Source: Vicinamibacteria bacterium (GTDB lineage Bacteria; Acidobacteriota; Vicinamibacteria; Fen-336). From it: a stretch of DNA of 64,000 bases. The stretch is from assembly GCA_035570235.1 (NCBI GenBank), contig DATMML010000062.1, positions 1 through 64,000 of the forward strand, in the 5' to 3' direction. The notes under the pieces were generated by a model. That model was not told the DNA's origin. It ran no database searches and was given only the letters and a program-made list of their open reading frames with translations. This document shows, piece by piece, positions 50,452 through 60,043 of this stretch (positions are counted from its first letter, which is position 1; each line of letters opens with the position of its first letter). The position numbers were made by a program, and so were the translations under genes.

Positions 50452-51531
50452 TCAGGGGCCCGAGAAGCGGTAACGGAGATCGCCGAGACCCCGTTGCTGG
50501 CCGCCGCCTGCGGAGAACTCGACCCCTACCGTAAGCTTCGGCGCGGCCGTCCAGAAGCTGGCCAGAGTCAGGGCGTGCTTGTGTGATTCGCCATTGCTGA
50601 AGGCATCAAAGCGGACGGTCGCTCGCCCGCGTCGAAGTTGACGTGACAAGAGGAGGTAGCTGGCGCGCAGATCCGCGCGGAAGCTCCCCCCAGGGTGGAA
50701 CAGTTCGGTCGGGCCCCAGCCCGTCTCGCCCAAGAGAGTCCAGTCGGCGCGCCTGTAGTCAAAGCCAAGAATATCGAAGCGAGTGCGCCAGTTGACGAGG
50801 TCGCCATGGCGCAGGCCGTCGGAGCGGTTGTCGATGTGGGTGAAAAGCACGGAGAATTGGTGGAAGCTCCATCCGGCCCGCGCTGACCATCGGAGACGGT
50901 GATCGGTATCCGCCGAAACGGACGAATAGTGGGTGCCGGCCTGGACCTTCTGCCCGAGCAGGGTCCACCGATCGTCCAGTGACCAGCCGGGATCCAAGGG
51001 AAGTGCGCCGAAGGTGTCGTTTCCGCGAAAGACCGTCGCGGCGATCACGGCGCCTCCGCGCAGCCACGAGGCGTCCACGCCGATGGGTCGAAACTCCTCG
51101 CCGAACCACGAGTTGAGCGCCGAGGAGGAGACCGCATACGGGTTCTCCCAGAGCGCGTCCACGTTCTCGCGCGATGTGGGAAGAAAGAATGCTCCCGCCC
51201 GCAGCTTGATCCGGCTCCCTCCGGCCGGGAGATGGGCTTCGATGTAGGCTTCGGGCGTTCCGGCATGGCCGCGAACGGACTGGCCCTCGTCCGTCCGGGC
51301 AAGCAGATGCAGATGGGCGAGGAAGGTCGGAGAGGGCGACCAGTCGATGCCGGTCTGGATCTGGGAGGAGACTCTGTCAGCCTCGAAGGGATTGTCGGCC
51401 TTTGTCGTGCCACGAAGGTCGGCGAATCCGCTGATCTGCAGGGTGTCTTCGCCCCGGACACCCATTGAGAACGCGAGGGTCGCCGCGAGGAGAACCACTG
51501 CGATCGCGGCGCGCCGTCGCGGTTCAGGCAT
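50452..51531 (-). CDS. Outer-membrane beta-barrel protein of unknown function
   Basis: 359 residues from ATG at 51531. Signal peptide PRRRAAIAVVLLAATLAFSMGVRG, then alternating strands with aromatic girdles (LQISGFADLRG, IKLRAGAFFLPTSRENVDALWENPY, WTLLGETGWGPTELFHPGGSFRADLRASY), ending in a Phe-containing strand (LGDLRYRFSGP). Porin-like. First of three genes with a cupredoxin-like protein and a GGDEF-EAL protein. The frame extends to 51729 but that part lacks protein-like composition. Confidence 0.82.
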   Translation of the reverse strand: MPEPRRRAAIAVVLLAATLAFSMGVRGEDTLQISGFADLRGTTKADNPFEADRVSSQIQTGIDWSPSPTFLAHLHLLARTDEGQSVRGHAGTPEAYIEAHLPAGGSRIKLRAGAFFLPTSRENVDALWENPYAVSSSALNSWFGEEFRPIGVDASWLRGGAVIAATVFRGNDTFGALPLDPGWSLDDRWTLLGQKVQAGTHYSSVSADTDHRLRWSARAGWSFHQFSVLFTHIDNRSDGLRHGDLVNWRTRFDILGFDYRRADWTLLGETGWGPTELFHPGGSFRADLRASYLLLSRQLRRGRATVRFDAFSNGESHKHALTLASFWTAAPKLTVGVEFSAGGGQQRGLGDLRYRFSGP

Positions 51532-51809
51532 GATGGAGTCGCTTTTGTCAGGGCAATCATCGTCTCCCGCTCGCGAAGTTTCAATTGAGAGCTTGGCCGT
51601 GCTTTTCGCTCCAGAGAGAGCGGCTTGCTCGTGCGGCCCTCCTACCAGGGTCGAGATGATGTCCGCGAACGCGAGACGAGTTGCTTCGCGAAAAGATCGG
51701 CGCGAGACTGAAACCGGAACGGCCTCCAATGGGGCCGGGCCGACAGGTCAAGCTAGGGCTGACGCCTAAAGTGACCGTGACCCGACATGGGGACCACACC
51801 CGAGGCAGG

Positions 51810-52250
51810 ATGAGAGGTTTTTGCGACCGGACGTGGGCCATCTTCTTTTGCCGAGGGATCTTGGGGCTCATCTTCTTCATGGCGGGCGTCTACAAGTGCT
51901 TCGTGATGACGCCGTTCGGCCATGCGCGTCACTATTTCGTCGGCCCATACGCAGACACCTTCTTGCCCGCATGGTCTCTTTGGATTACCGGCACAGCAGT
52001 TCCACTCGTCGAGCTCGTCGCGGGGGCGCTGGTTCTCGTGGGCTTTAAGACGCGCCCTGCATTGATCTCTCTGGGCGGAGTGCTCATCCTCGTCACCTTC
52101 GGGCATTTGCTGAAGGAGCCCCTTTACGCGTTCCACGCCCACGTGATTCCGAGGCTCGCCCTGCTCACTGTGGTGTTACTCCTGCCGCGCGAAGACGATC
52201 TTGTATCCGTGGACGCGTTCTTGCGGTCCAGGAGTTCGAAGAGTCGATAA
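51810..52250 (+). CDS. DoxX-like membrane protein
   Basis: 146 residues with four hydrophobic segments: IFFCRGILGLIFFMAGVYK, LWITGTAVPLVELVAGALVL, ALISLGGVLILVTFG and IPRLALLTVVLLLP. The pattern and the Gly-x-x-Phe-x-x-Ala-Gly of the first segment match the DoxX family. Inner membrane; role unknown. ATG at 51810 with GAGG just upstream. Divergent from the outer-membrane barrel gene. Confidence 0.82.
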   Translation: MRGFCDRTWAIFFCRGILGLIFFMAGVYKCFVMTPFGHARHYFVGPYADTFLPAWSLWITGTAVPLVELVAGALVLVGFKTRPALISLGGVLILVTFGHLLKEPLYAFHAHVIPRLALLTVVLLLPREDDLVSVDAFLRSRSSKSR

Positions 52251-52448
52251 CTGGACACGTGGCACCGGCCAACAAGTGACGGGAGCTCGCCTGAAGAGCG
52301 GACCCTGAGGCCGGCCTCGCCATCTCTATCAGCAAAGTCGCCAGTCTGCTTCCGGGGACATCGTGGTTCGTGCGCCAGTCGCGGCGGCGGGTCCAGTAGA
52401 GGGCTCTGGCTTTATGGATTGGAGGTCCGTCCGAAAGGGCCGTCGGAC
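52251..52448. other. Intergenic spacer
   Basis: 198 bp between convergent genes. No hairpin-T terminator or other signal recognised. Confidence 0.4.
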
Positions 52449-53447
52449 CTAGTCGGTCCGCCGTCTTGCCCGCGAGGCAACCTCGCCGTCAGAGATAGCC
52501 TGGGGCGACTGCCAAGGCTCACCGCGGCGTGCAGCCCGGCTCTTGGCCTTATGAAGGGCGGCGGTCGCCCGGCCGAGGAAGGCGGATCGATCGGTGTCCT
52601 GGAGGGAGAGGCAAGCCACTCCCGCGCTGACTTTGATCGAGACTTGAGTGGCGTCGATCATGACCTCGGTTGCGGCGACCGCAGCCACGAGGCGGTCCGC
52701 AGCCCCCTGCGCGCCCAGCAACTCAGCGTGGGGCAGGATGGCCACAAATTCCTCATCGCCGTACCGATAAAGGCCATCGCCGGCGCGGAGGTCGCCGGTC
52801 AGGGTGCGGGCGAAGGAACGCAGAATTTCGTCCGTCGCCTGGCGCCCGTGAGCGCGGTTCAAGTCCCGGAGATCATCGATTGCCAGCAACACAACGCTTA
52901 GGGGGTGGCCGTGACGCTGCGCCAGCGCCGTTTCCCGGGCAAGGCTTTCCTCGAAGGCTCGACGGTTGGCCAGCCCCGTCAGACGATCGGTCTGGCTCTG
53001 GGCCTCCAGTTGGCTCAACAACTGCTCGTTCTTCTCGTGAAGACGCCTCTTCTCGAGGGCGCGCTGCACACTGAAGATCACGGCGTCAGCGTTGGTGAGG
53101 GGTTTCGTCAGGTAATCATGGGCTCCCAGACGGAGAGCCCGGATGGTGGAGTTGACGTCGTGAGCCCCGGTGAGGAAGACGACCTCGGTGCTAGGGGCCT
53201 CGCGTTTGACCGCGGACAGCAGAGCGAAGCCATCCACCTCTGGCATATGGAGGTCTGTGATGACCACGTCGTAACCGCCGGTCGCCAGGTGCCGGAGGGC
53301 TTCCGGCCCACTTTCCGCCTCCTGGACCTGGTAACCGCCCGTGTGGAGGTAGCCGCGGACTACTGCCCGTGCGAGGGGAGAGTCATCGACAGAGAGCACG
53401 CGCCCCTGCCTGCCCCCAAGGTTCGTTTCCACGGGCTGAGTCCCCAT
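52449..53447 (-). CDS. Response regulator with a GGDEF domain
   Basis: 332 residues. Receiver domain (15-130) with Asp in DVVITDLHMPEVDG, then a diguanylate cyclase fold (155-320, DRLTGLANRRAFEESLARE, VLLAIDDLRDLNRAHG). The active-site motif reads YGDEEF, not GGDEF or GGEEF, so activity is doubtful. A C-terminal tail follows. Cytosolic. Next to the hybrid histidine kinase gene and in the same direction, 215 bp before it. Confidence 0.93.
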   Translation of the reverse strand: MGTQPVETNLGGRQGRVLSVDDSPLARAVVRGYLHTGGYQVQEAESGPEALRHLATGGYDVVITDLHMPEVDGFALLSAVKREAPSTEVVFLTGAHDVNSTIRALRLGAHDYLTKPLTNADAVIFSVQRALEKRRLHEKNEQLLSQLEAQSQTDRLTGLANRRAFEESLARETALAQRHGHPLSVVLLAIDDLRDLNRAHGRQATDEILRSFARTLTGDLRAGDGLYRYGDEEFVAILPHAELLGAQGAADRLVAAVAATEVMIDATQVSIKVSAGVACLSLQDTDRSAFLGRATAALHKAKSRAARRGEPWQSPQAISDGEVASRARRRTD

Positions 53448-53662
53448 CCATGCCTCCTGGGGTCAAAAGGAGAGCACGACCGGTGCCAAGGTGCCCTTTA
53501 GGCAGCGGCCCCATGGCAAGTGCCGTGTTTGCCATGCTTTACGGAATGGGGAGTTGCGGACGGTCGCCAGACCCCCCGACCCCGGGTGTCTCTTCGGCGG
53601 CCACCTTGAGGTCCAGCCCGACCGAAGGGCGGCCGACAGGGGGCTCGCGACGGGGGTGGAGG

Positions 53663-56401
53663 TCACCTGTGGTCGAGCACCTCCCGCACCTTTCGGGCGA
53701 GGGCTTCTGTGGTGAAAGGCTTCTGCAGGAAGCTCACATCGGCGGCGAGCACCCCGTGGAGGACGACGGCGTCGTCGGTGTAGCCAGACATATAGAGGAC
53801 CTTCGTCTCCGCATGAATGGCCGTGAACGTGGCCGCGAGCTGGCTCCCGCTCATCCCAGGCATGATCACGTCGGTGATCAAGAGGTGGATAGGGGCGGAG
53901 TGTCCTTCCGCCAGTTCCAGGGCATGGGCGGCATGACGAGCTTCGATGACGCTGTAGCCGCTCGCTTCGAGGCACTCTCGTACGATTCCCCGAAGTGACT
54001 CCTCGTCCTCCACCAGCAGCACCGTCTCCGAGCCCCCGTGCTGTTCGGCTGGGGGGGCGGCGGCGGTCTCCGCCACCTTCCCCGCCGCGACGCGCGGCAG
54101 GTAAATCTTGAACGTCGTGCCCTGCCCACGCTCGCTGTACACGAAGATGTGCCCTCCGCTCTGCTTGACGATCCCGTGGACGGTGGCCAGTCCCAGCCCT
54201 GTTCCTTTGCCTGCCTCCTTGGTTGTGAAGAAGGGCTCGAAGATGTGGTCCAGAACCTCCGGCTCCATACCGTGGCCGGTGTCGCTGACGGCCAGCATCA
54301 CGTGAGGGCCGGGCTTGACCCCCGGGCGGGAGCGGGCATACGTTGCGTCGAGGTCGACATTGGCGGTCTCGATCGTGAGCCGTCCTCCCCTCGGCATGGC
54401 GTCACGCGCGTTCACAGCTAGGTTCATGAGGACCTGTTCCATCTGCCCCGGGTCCGCCTGAACACCCGCCAGGCGCTTGTCAAAGATCGTGATCAGCTGA
54501 ACGTCCTCCCCGATCAGCCGCCGCAGCATCTTCTCCATCTCCGCGACGATGGCGTTCAGGTCGAGGACTCGAGGCTGCAGGACCTGCTTGCGGCTGAAGG
54601 CAAGGAGTTGGCGGGTCAGGCCAGCCGCCCGCTCGGCGGCCTTCAGAATGTCGTTGGCGTATCTCTGGAGCTTCGGGTTGTCGGGCAGGCGGGCGGCGAG
54701 CAGCTCGCCGTAGCCCGTAATCACTCCCAAGAGGTTGTTGAAGTCGTGGGCAACCCCACCCGCGAGCCGGCCCACGGAGTCCATCTTCTGCGATTGAAGA
54801 AGCTGGGTCTCGAGATGCTTTCTCTCCGTGACATCGGTCACCAGGACAAGCCCCGCCTTCCGGCCCCTGAACTCGATCGAGCCCACGGCAACCTCCACGT
54901 CGATGAGGCTGCCGTCCTTCTTGCGGTGCGCCGAAGCCCGCGGTGAGTGCGAGGCCTTCTGATCTGCCTCCGCGGGGCGGCGGACGGCGCCCTCGTCCCG
55001 GAGCTGAGCCTCATCGAACCGACCGATGTCCCGGATCGTCATGCTCAGGAACTCAGCGTGGGAGTACCCGTAATGTTTGACGGCGGCGTCATTGACGGCA
55101 AGGAAAGCCAGGGTCTCTTCGTCATAGACCCACATGGGCTGAGGGTTGCTGTCGAAGAGCAGCCGGTATTGCTCCTCGCTCTCCAGAAGCCTGAGCTCCG
55201 CTTGCTTCCGGGGGGTGACGTCCGACCACGATCCGACGACCTCGGTTGGGTTCCCGTTGGCGTCTCGTAGCAACCTCTGCTCGTCGCCGACCCAACGGTA
55301 GGTTCCGTCCTTGTGGCGGAAGCGGTACTCTCGGCTGACGTAGCCCTCCGACAGCAGGCGCGGGACTTGACCGATGACCCTCTCCAGATCTTCCGGATGA
55401 AGGTGTTCGGCCCACCACTCCGCTCCCTTGTTTTCCTTCTGCGTGTAGCCGGTGAGGCGCCAGATGTTCGCGCTCACCCACATCGGTATAAGCTCCCCTC
55501 CTTCGACCTTGAGGGAATACAGGACGGCTGGGCTCGACGAAACGACGTGGGCAAGCCGCTCTTGAGCCGCGCGTAAGGCGGCATCCCGTTCTTGAATCTG
55601 ATGCAGCATGTCGTTGAACGTCGAGACCAGAAGGCCGAGTTCGTCGCGGCCTTGGGCAACTGCGCGCACAGAGTAGTCTCTATGGCTGGAGACCCGCTGT
55701 GCGGTCTCCGCCAGGTGGAGGACGGGTCCTGTGATGAGGCGTTGGAACCGCGAAGCCGTCCAATACGCGACGATCAAGGAGATGAGGAGCACCCCGGACG
55801 CAATGGCGGCGTAGCGCTGCAAGCGCGTTGTCATCTCGCTCAAGTCCGACTCGATCAGGACCGTGCCGATGGGAGAGTTGTCGAACTGGATCGGGCGGAA
55901 GAGCACCAAGCGCCGGCTTTCGAAAGCATGTCCTGCCGCCTGACCGGAGGGGGGCCGTGGCAGGGAAGCGACTGGGGAGGCGACGTCGCGTAGGTAAGAG
56001 GCGAAGAGCGTACCGTCGAGGGTGTAGAGGGCGGCGGACACGATGTGCGGCTCCGCACGCAGGGCTCGCAGGGTGGCGGTTGCCGAGTCGGGGTCCTGGA
56101 AGACGATTGCGGCGCTGGACTGTCTGCCCACGATCTCCGCCTCGGCGGAGAGGTTGCGGACCATGGTGGCGCGATATGTCACGAGCTCGTAAATCACAAA
56201 GGCGGCGCAGGCCAGGAGGAGGGCTAGGCCCGCGGAGGCGGTGGTGATGGCGACGACCTTCCCACGAAGCGATATGTCGCGAAGAGGGCGCGTGGTCAGC
56301 CTCCGGAGGGCGGCTTGCCGGCCCGCGCGGTGTTGAGGTGCTCGGAGTGAATCGCCCAGGGCGCATGCGCGGGCGCAGAGGCGTTGATGGCCCTGCCGCA
56401 C
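53663..56401 (-). CDS. Hybrid histidine kinase with PAS domains and receiver
   Basis: 912 residues if the first start is right; the first 45 are low complexity and a later start is likely. Membrane segments near 50-70 and 200-220 frame a periplasmic region, then HAMP, two PAS domains (VVSSSPAVLYSLKVEGGELI, then LLFDSNPQPMWVYDEETLAF), HisKA (GGVAHDFNNLLGVITGYGELL, the phospho-His in HDFNN), ATPase (DTGHGMEPEVLDHIFEPFFTTKEAGKGTGLGL) and a receiver (LLITDVIMPGMSG) at the end. It probably passes phosphate to another protein. No partner can be named. Confidence 0.92.
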   Translation of the reverse strand: MRQGHQRLCARACALGDSLRAPQHRAGRQAALRRLTTRPLRDISLRGKVVAITTASAGLALLLACAAFVIYELVTYRATMVRNLSAEAEIVGRQSSAAIVFQDPDSATATLRALRAEPHIVSAALYTLDGTLFASYLRDVASPVASLPRPPSGQAAGHAFESRRLVLFRPIQFDNSPIGTVLIESDLSEMTTRLQRYAAIASGVLLISLIVAYWTASRFQRLITGPVLHLAETAQRVSSHRDYSVRAVAQGRDELGLLVSTFNDMLHQIQERDAALRAAQERLAHVVSSSPAVLYSLKVEGGELIPMWVSANIWRLTGYTQKENKGAEWWAEHLHPEDLERVIGQVPRLLSEGYVSREYRFRHKDGTYRWVGDEQRLLRDANGNPTEVVGSWSDVTPRKQAELRLLESEEQYRLLFDSNPQPMWVYDEETLAFLAVNDAAVKHYGYSHAEFLSMTIRDIGRFDEAQLRDEGAVRRPAEADQKASHSPRASAHRKKDGSLIDVEVAVGSIEFRGRKAGLVLVTDVTERKHLETQLLQSQKMDSVGRLAGGVAHDFNNLLGVITGYGELLAARLPDNPKLQRYANDILKAAERAAGLTRQLLAFSRKQVLQPRVLDLNAIVAEMEKMLRRLIGEDVQLITIFDKRLAGVQADPGQMEQVLMNLAVNARDAMPRGGRLTIETANVDLDATYARSRPGVKPGPHVMLAVSDTGHGMEPEVLDHIFEPFFTTKEAGKGTGLGLATVHGIVKQSGGHIFVYSERGQGTTFKIYLPRVAAGKVAETAAAPPAEQHGGSETVLLVEDEESLRGIVRECLEASGYSVIEARHAAHALELAEGHSAPIHLLITDVIMPGMSGSQLAATFTAIHAETKVLYMSGYTDDAVVLHGVLAADVSFLQKPFTTEALARKVREVLDHR

Positions 56402-56947
56402 AGGTTTTCGGGGCGGACGGGCTCCTTGGATCCTCTTCGAGGATGGTGCTTACGAAGGCCTCGTCTTCGGGGCGCGGGGAGTCGGACGCCGAGCAGGAGG
56501 CCGCAGGGCACGGCCAGTGCTCGGCTTGCCCGAAATTGCGACCGCACACATCTGAGCTGTCCGGGCCCAGTCCTGCGCGCAACCATCGGCTCACCTGGCC
56601 GCAATCGGCTCGACGAGCGGAGTTGTCGAACGGGGGCCGCGTAGGGGAGCAGTCACCCGCTTCGAGGAGGGAGGCTCGGGGCGGTCGCGTCGAATGGATG
56701 GTACTTCTTTTGGACGACCAAGTCGATGGGAGAGAGTGCGGGTCTTCATCGAGCATCCGATGACACGTTTCCAAGTGGCGGCCTTGGGGACAAGCGACGG
56801 GGTTGCCAGATTTGGGCCATTTTCGTTGTGCCTCTCGGCCAGCCGCGGGGAGTCGCAGGTGCGTCAACGGCCGAACCGTGTGCAACTTCCGGGGAGATCG
56901 TCGGCAAGAGGAGACTGGGCACGGGAGTTGCACCAACTCCAAGTGGT
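56402..56947. other. Gene-free region between the hybrid kinase and a zinc-ribbon gene
   Basis: 546 bp. Overlapping open frames on both strands are GC-driven and have no ribosome sites or recognisable domains. It probably holds the promoters of the two divergent genes. Confidence 0.5.
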
Positions 56948-57172
56948 ATGGACCTGACGACGAAGGGTAGGAGCGAGCACCGCTGCGACGCCTGCGGCAA
57001 GATGTTTGCCTTGGCCTGCCGATATCCCTCGGACGGGACGCGGCTGGCGATCTATATGTCTTGTCCGCACTGCGGCGTGGGTGGCTTCGTCTCGGCGCCG
57101 AGCGCGGTCAGGAAGGAGTCGGACGGCGCCCTGGTCATCTCCCTCGAATATCGGGTCGAAGCGATCGGCTAA
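56948..57172 (+). CDS. Small zinc-ribbon protein
   Basis: 74 residues from ATG at 56948: MDLTTKGRSEHRCDACGKMF with CDAC, then SCPHCGVGGFV with CPHC, forming a CxxC...CxxC zinc-binding ribbon of about 45 residues. The rest is beta-rich. Cytosolic, function unknown. A longer frame upstream (to 56726) lacks protein character. Confidence 0.7.
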   Translation: MDLTTKGRSEHRCDACGKMFALACRYPSDGTRLAIYMSCPHCGVGGFVSAPSAVRKESDGALVISLEYRVEAIG

Positions 57173-57194
57173 ACCGCGACCGCGGGCCCGGGGT

Positions 57195-58832
57195 TCAGCG
57201 CCGCTTCACAACGATCAATGTTTGGTCGTCGTTGACCCGGCCCGCACCCACGTGACGGGCGACCTGCTCAAAGATCGCGTCGGCAAGGGCCCGCGCCTCT
57301 CGGCCGCGTTCTCGGACAGCAACAGCGGCCACTCCGTGTTGCCCGAACTCCGCTTCACTGGCGTCCCGGGCCTCGGCGATACCATCGGAGAAGACCACGA
57401 GAGCGTCCCCCAGGCCGATGGTGCAGCTGTTGTTGGCATAGGCCGCGGAGGGGAATACCCCGAGAACGGGTCCGCCCTCGCCTAGGCTCAGGACCCGGCC
57501 GTCGGCTCGGACAATGACGGGCGGATAGTGGCCGGCGTTGACGAACGTGAGCTGACCGCCGGCGGCATCGAGTCTGCCCAGGAACATGCTCGCGTAGCGG
57601 TTCTCGGGGATCGTCTCGCAGAGGGTGACGTTGGCGCGAGCCAGGCTGGCGGCAGGAGGGCCCTCCGTCCAGTGGGCTCGCACAGCCGCCCGCAGCAAGG
57701 CCATCAACAGGGCAGCCGCCGTACCTTTGCCAGACACATCCCCGAGGGCGAGGAGAAGCTGGCCGCGGTCGAGGAGGAAATCGTAGTAGTCTCCGCCGAC
57801 GGAGCTGCAGAGCCGATTGGACGCGGCGAGGTCGTAGCCGGGCAAATCGGGAAGGATCTGGGGCAAGAGGCTGGCCTGGATCTCCCCTGCCTTCCGCAGC
57901 TCCTCGCGCAGCTTTTGGTGGTCAAGGCTCTCAGCTTGCAGCCGGGCGCCCTCGATCCGGATGGCAGCGAGATTGGCCAGGGCGCTCAGGAATTGGAGAT
58001 CCTCCACCGTGAAACAAGTCGGCTCCTCGAGGCTGTCGAGATAGATCAGGCCGATCACCGCCTCCTGCTGGCCGGATCCGGCAGTGAACCAGAGGGGGGC
58101 GCACATGAGCGAGCGGACCCCACTGGCCGCGAGGCTCTCCTGGCCCGCGAACCCGGCATCTTCGAGAAGCCGCGGAACCAGAAGGGACACGCGGTCCTCC
58201 AGAACGCGGCGGGTGATGCTGCGGCTGAGCCGGTCGAAAGCCGTTCCGTGCCGCGTGCGGCTGGCCTTGATGATTGGCATCGGGGGATGACCCTCTAGGA
58301 GGGCGATGCAGCCCCGCTCGGCGGGAAGGACCTCGAAGAGCTGATCGAGCACCCGCTCGAAGAGCTCCCGGAGGTTACGGTTTGTCGTGAGGGCGCCGGC
58401 GGCTCGGATGAGGTGGGCCAAGATCCGGTGGCGACGTCCTTGCTCCCCAGGGTCGAGGTCGGGCTTGGTTTCCTCCAGGTCCGAGATGTCTCTCGACGGG
58501 ATGGCCTTTTGCGTGTTCAGGGACTGCTGTCCTCCGCCCGGAGCCTCCTCGTCCAGCGTCAGGTGATGGCGCCCCAGGTCAATGGCGTCTCCCGGTCGAA
58601 TGGGACGATCGGATCGGAGGCGCTGTCCATTGACGCGGGTGCCGTTCCGGCTGCCCAAATCCCTCAAGATGTGGCCCTCCGGCGTTCGCAGGATCTCCGC
58701 GTGGCGCCGGGACAACTTGGGGTCGGGGAGGGCGAGGTCGTTGTCGGCCGCACGCCCTATCCGGATCCGATCCCTCATGAGCCGGAAGCCCCGCTGCGAC
58801 CCGTCGGGAGCCCGAATGTGAATCGCTACCAT
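57195..58832 (-). CDS. FHA-GAF-SpoIIE-type phosphatase
   Basis: 545 residues. FHA domain (1-90: DRIRIGRAADNDLALPDPKLSRRHAEILR, GSRNGTRVNG), GAF domain (about 140-290), then a PP2C/SpoIIE phosphatase (300-545) with SSVGGDYYDFLLD, LALGDVSGKGTAAALLMALLRA and DALVVFSDGIAEARD, which hold the metal-binding Asp. It would dephosphorylate a partner protein, typically an anti-sigma antagonist, under control of a small-molecule-sensing GAF domain. Convergent with the zinc-ribbon gene. Targets unknown. Confidence 0.95.
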   Translation of the reverse strand: MVAIHIRAPDGSQRGFRLMRDRIRIGRAADNDLALPDPKLSRRHAEILRTPEGHILRDLGSRNGTRVNGQRLRSDRPIRPGDAIDLGRHHLTLDEEAPGGGQQSLNTQKAIPSRDISDLEETKPDLDPGEQGRRHRILAHLIRAAGALTTNRNLRELFERVLDQLFEVLPAERGCIALLEGHPPMPIIKASRTRHGTAFDRLSRSITRRVLEDRVSLLVPRLLEDAGFAGQESLAASGVRSLMCAPLWFTAGSGQQEAVIGLIYLDSLEEPTCFTVEDLQFLSALANLAAIRIEGARLQAESLDHQKLREELRKAGEIQASLLPQILPDLPGYDLAASNRLCSSVGGDYYDFLLDRGQLLLALGDVSGKGTAAALLMALLRAAVRAHWTEGPPAASLARANVTLCETIPENRYASMFLGRLDAAGGQLTFVNAGHYPPVIVRADGRVLSLGEGGPVLGVFPSAAYANNSCTIGLGDALVVFSDGIAEARDASEAEFGQHGVAAVAVRERGREARALADAIFEQVARHVGAGRVNDDQTLIVVKRR

Positions 58833-59024
58833 TGTTAGTAAGGCGAGGCTAACTCTCCCGGGTCTGAAGGGTCAAGAAGCCCTACCCCAGAAGCCCGGCC
58901 CCGAAGGGTCAGAGGTTGAACAAAGGACGGGGTCAAGGGCACCGTGGGCGGGACCGGTGCGGACGGCAAACCGACCCACCGGGGGCGGGCGCACGGCGGG
59001 ACTGCAGACTGGCCCTGTTGCTCC
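58833..59024. other. Spacer with no recognised feature
   Basis: 192 bp. Contains the promoter of the FHA-GAF gene only by position; nothing specific seen. Confidence 0.3.
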
Positions 59025-59636
59025 TCAGGCCGAGCGGCCGCAACCTCGACAGCGTTCGGCTGCCAGTTCGACTAGCTCGCCACACCACCTGCACGTCTGC
59101 GCCTCCGCCCGCAAGGCCAAGGCGCAGGCCGGGCACTTGGTGGCTCCGCCGTTCAGGGTTTGGCCGCACGCGGGGCAACGGAGGTACCCGCCCTCGGTAT
59201 CGAACTCCCGCTCGACGGCGGCCAGGGCTTCGGGGTCGGCGTCGAGCAGAGGTGCGATCACCCTGAACGCGTGGGCTCGATTTTCGTTGCTGACCGCCAG
59301 CGCGAAACGGGCCAGATCCGATTGCGCCGTCGAGCGTTGACAGACAAAGCGGAACGGTATCTCCACCTCGATCAACCGCTCGGCCACGGGTTTGAGGTCG
59401 GCGGCAGCGCGGCCGGAGTAGATGATGCTCTCTCCTTGCGGGGGCCGATCCGAGGATGCTTCCGGCGGCGGGCCCCCGGTCGGGGCATGGTCGGAGTTGG
59501 GAGGCCTCGCCGGGATCACACCCCCGTGGCCATCATCGTAGCGGGCTTCCAGTTCTCCCCCGCAATCGGCGCAGCGCTCAATTTCCGGTCGGTACTCCTC
59601 GCCGCATCGGCGGCACACCTTGAAGGCCAGCAGCAT
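59025..59636 (-). CDS. Protein with three zinc-ribbon modules
   Basis: 203 residues from ATG at 59636; the frame allows a start further up at 59753. CRRCGEEYRPEIERCADCGG (N-terminal ribbon), a central region with DUF2007-like LKPVAERLIEVEIPFRFVCQ, then LRCPACGQTLNGGATKCPACALAL and CRWCGELVELAAERCRGCG at the C-terminus, for a total of about 12 Cys. Cytosolic, zinc-binding; function unknown. Confidence 0.75.
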   Translation of the reverse strand: MLLAFKVCRRCGEEYRPEIERCADCGGELEARYDDGHGGVIPARPPNSDHAPTGGPPPEASSDRPPQGESIIYSGRAAADLKPVAERLIEVEIPFRFVCQRSTAQSDLARFALAVSNENRAHAFRVIAPLLDADPEALAAVEREFDTEGGYLRCPACGQTLNGGATKCPACALALRAEAQTCRWCGELVELAAERCRGCGRSA

Positions 59637-60043
59637 GTTGTAACGATGATACCCCTGGTGACCTTCCGCCCAGAGCGTAGATGGAGGTAGCCCAGTTGGC
59701 CTGGATTCCGGACCGGGCCATACCACCTCTTGCTTGCCCATGTTTCTTGACAAGACGGAACAGCCTTATCGAGTCTTTGCGCGTTTCGACGAGGCTGGGC
59801 GTCTCACTTTTCTGGCGGGCACCATTCAAATGGGGCCCATGAGCGAGATCGGAAGGACGGTGATGGGAAACCGGCCGACCTGCCCCCCCGGTTGGTGGAC
59901 CCTCTCTGCCGGCCCAGCGCGGTGGCTCTGGAGAAGGCCCTAGAAAAGGGCAGTCCGACCTGTGTTCCCGATTCGCGACACTGCCCCAACCACGCCATTT
60001 CAAGGGCGGGGGGGCAGGCCAAACTGGGGGCGCGCCCTCCCGC
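59637..60043. other. Gene-free region
   Basis: 407 bp between the zinc-ribbon protein and a secreted protein gene. The frames present are short and on both strands; none has a ribosome site. No RNA gene recognised. Confidence 0.4.
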
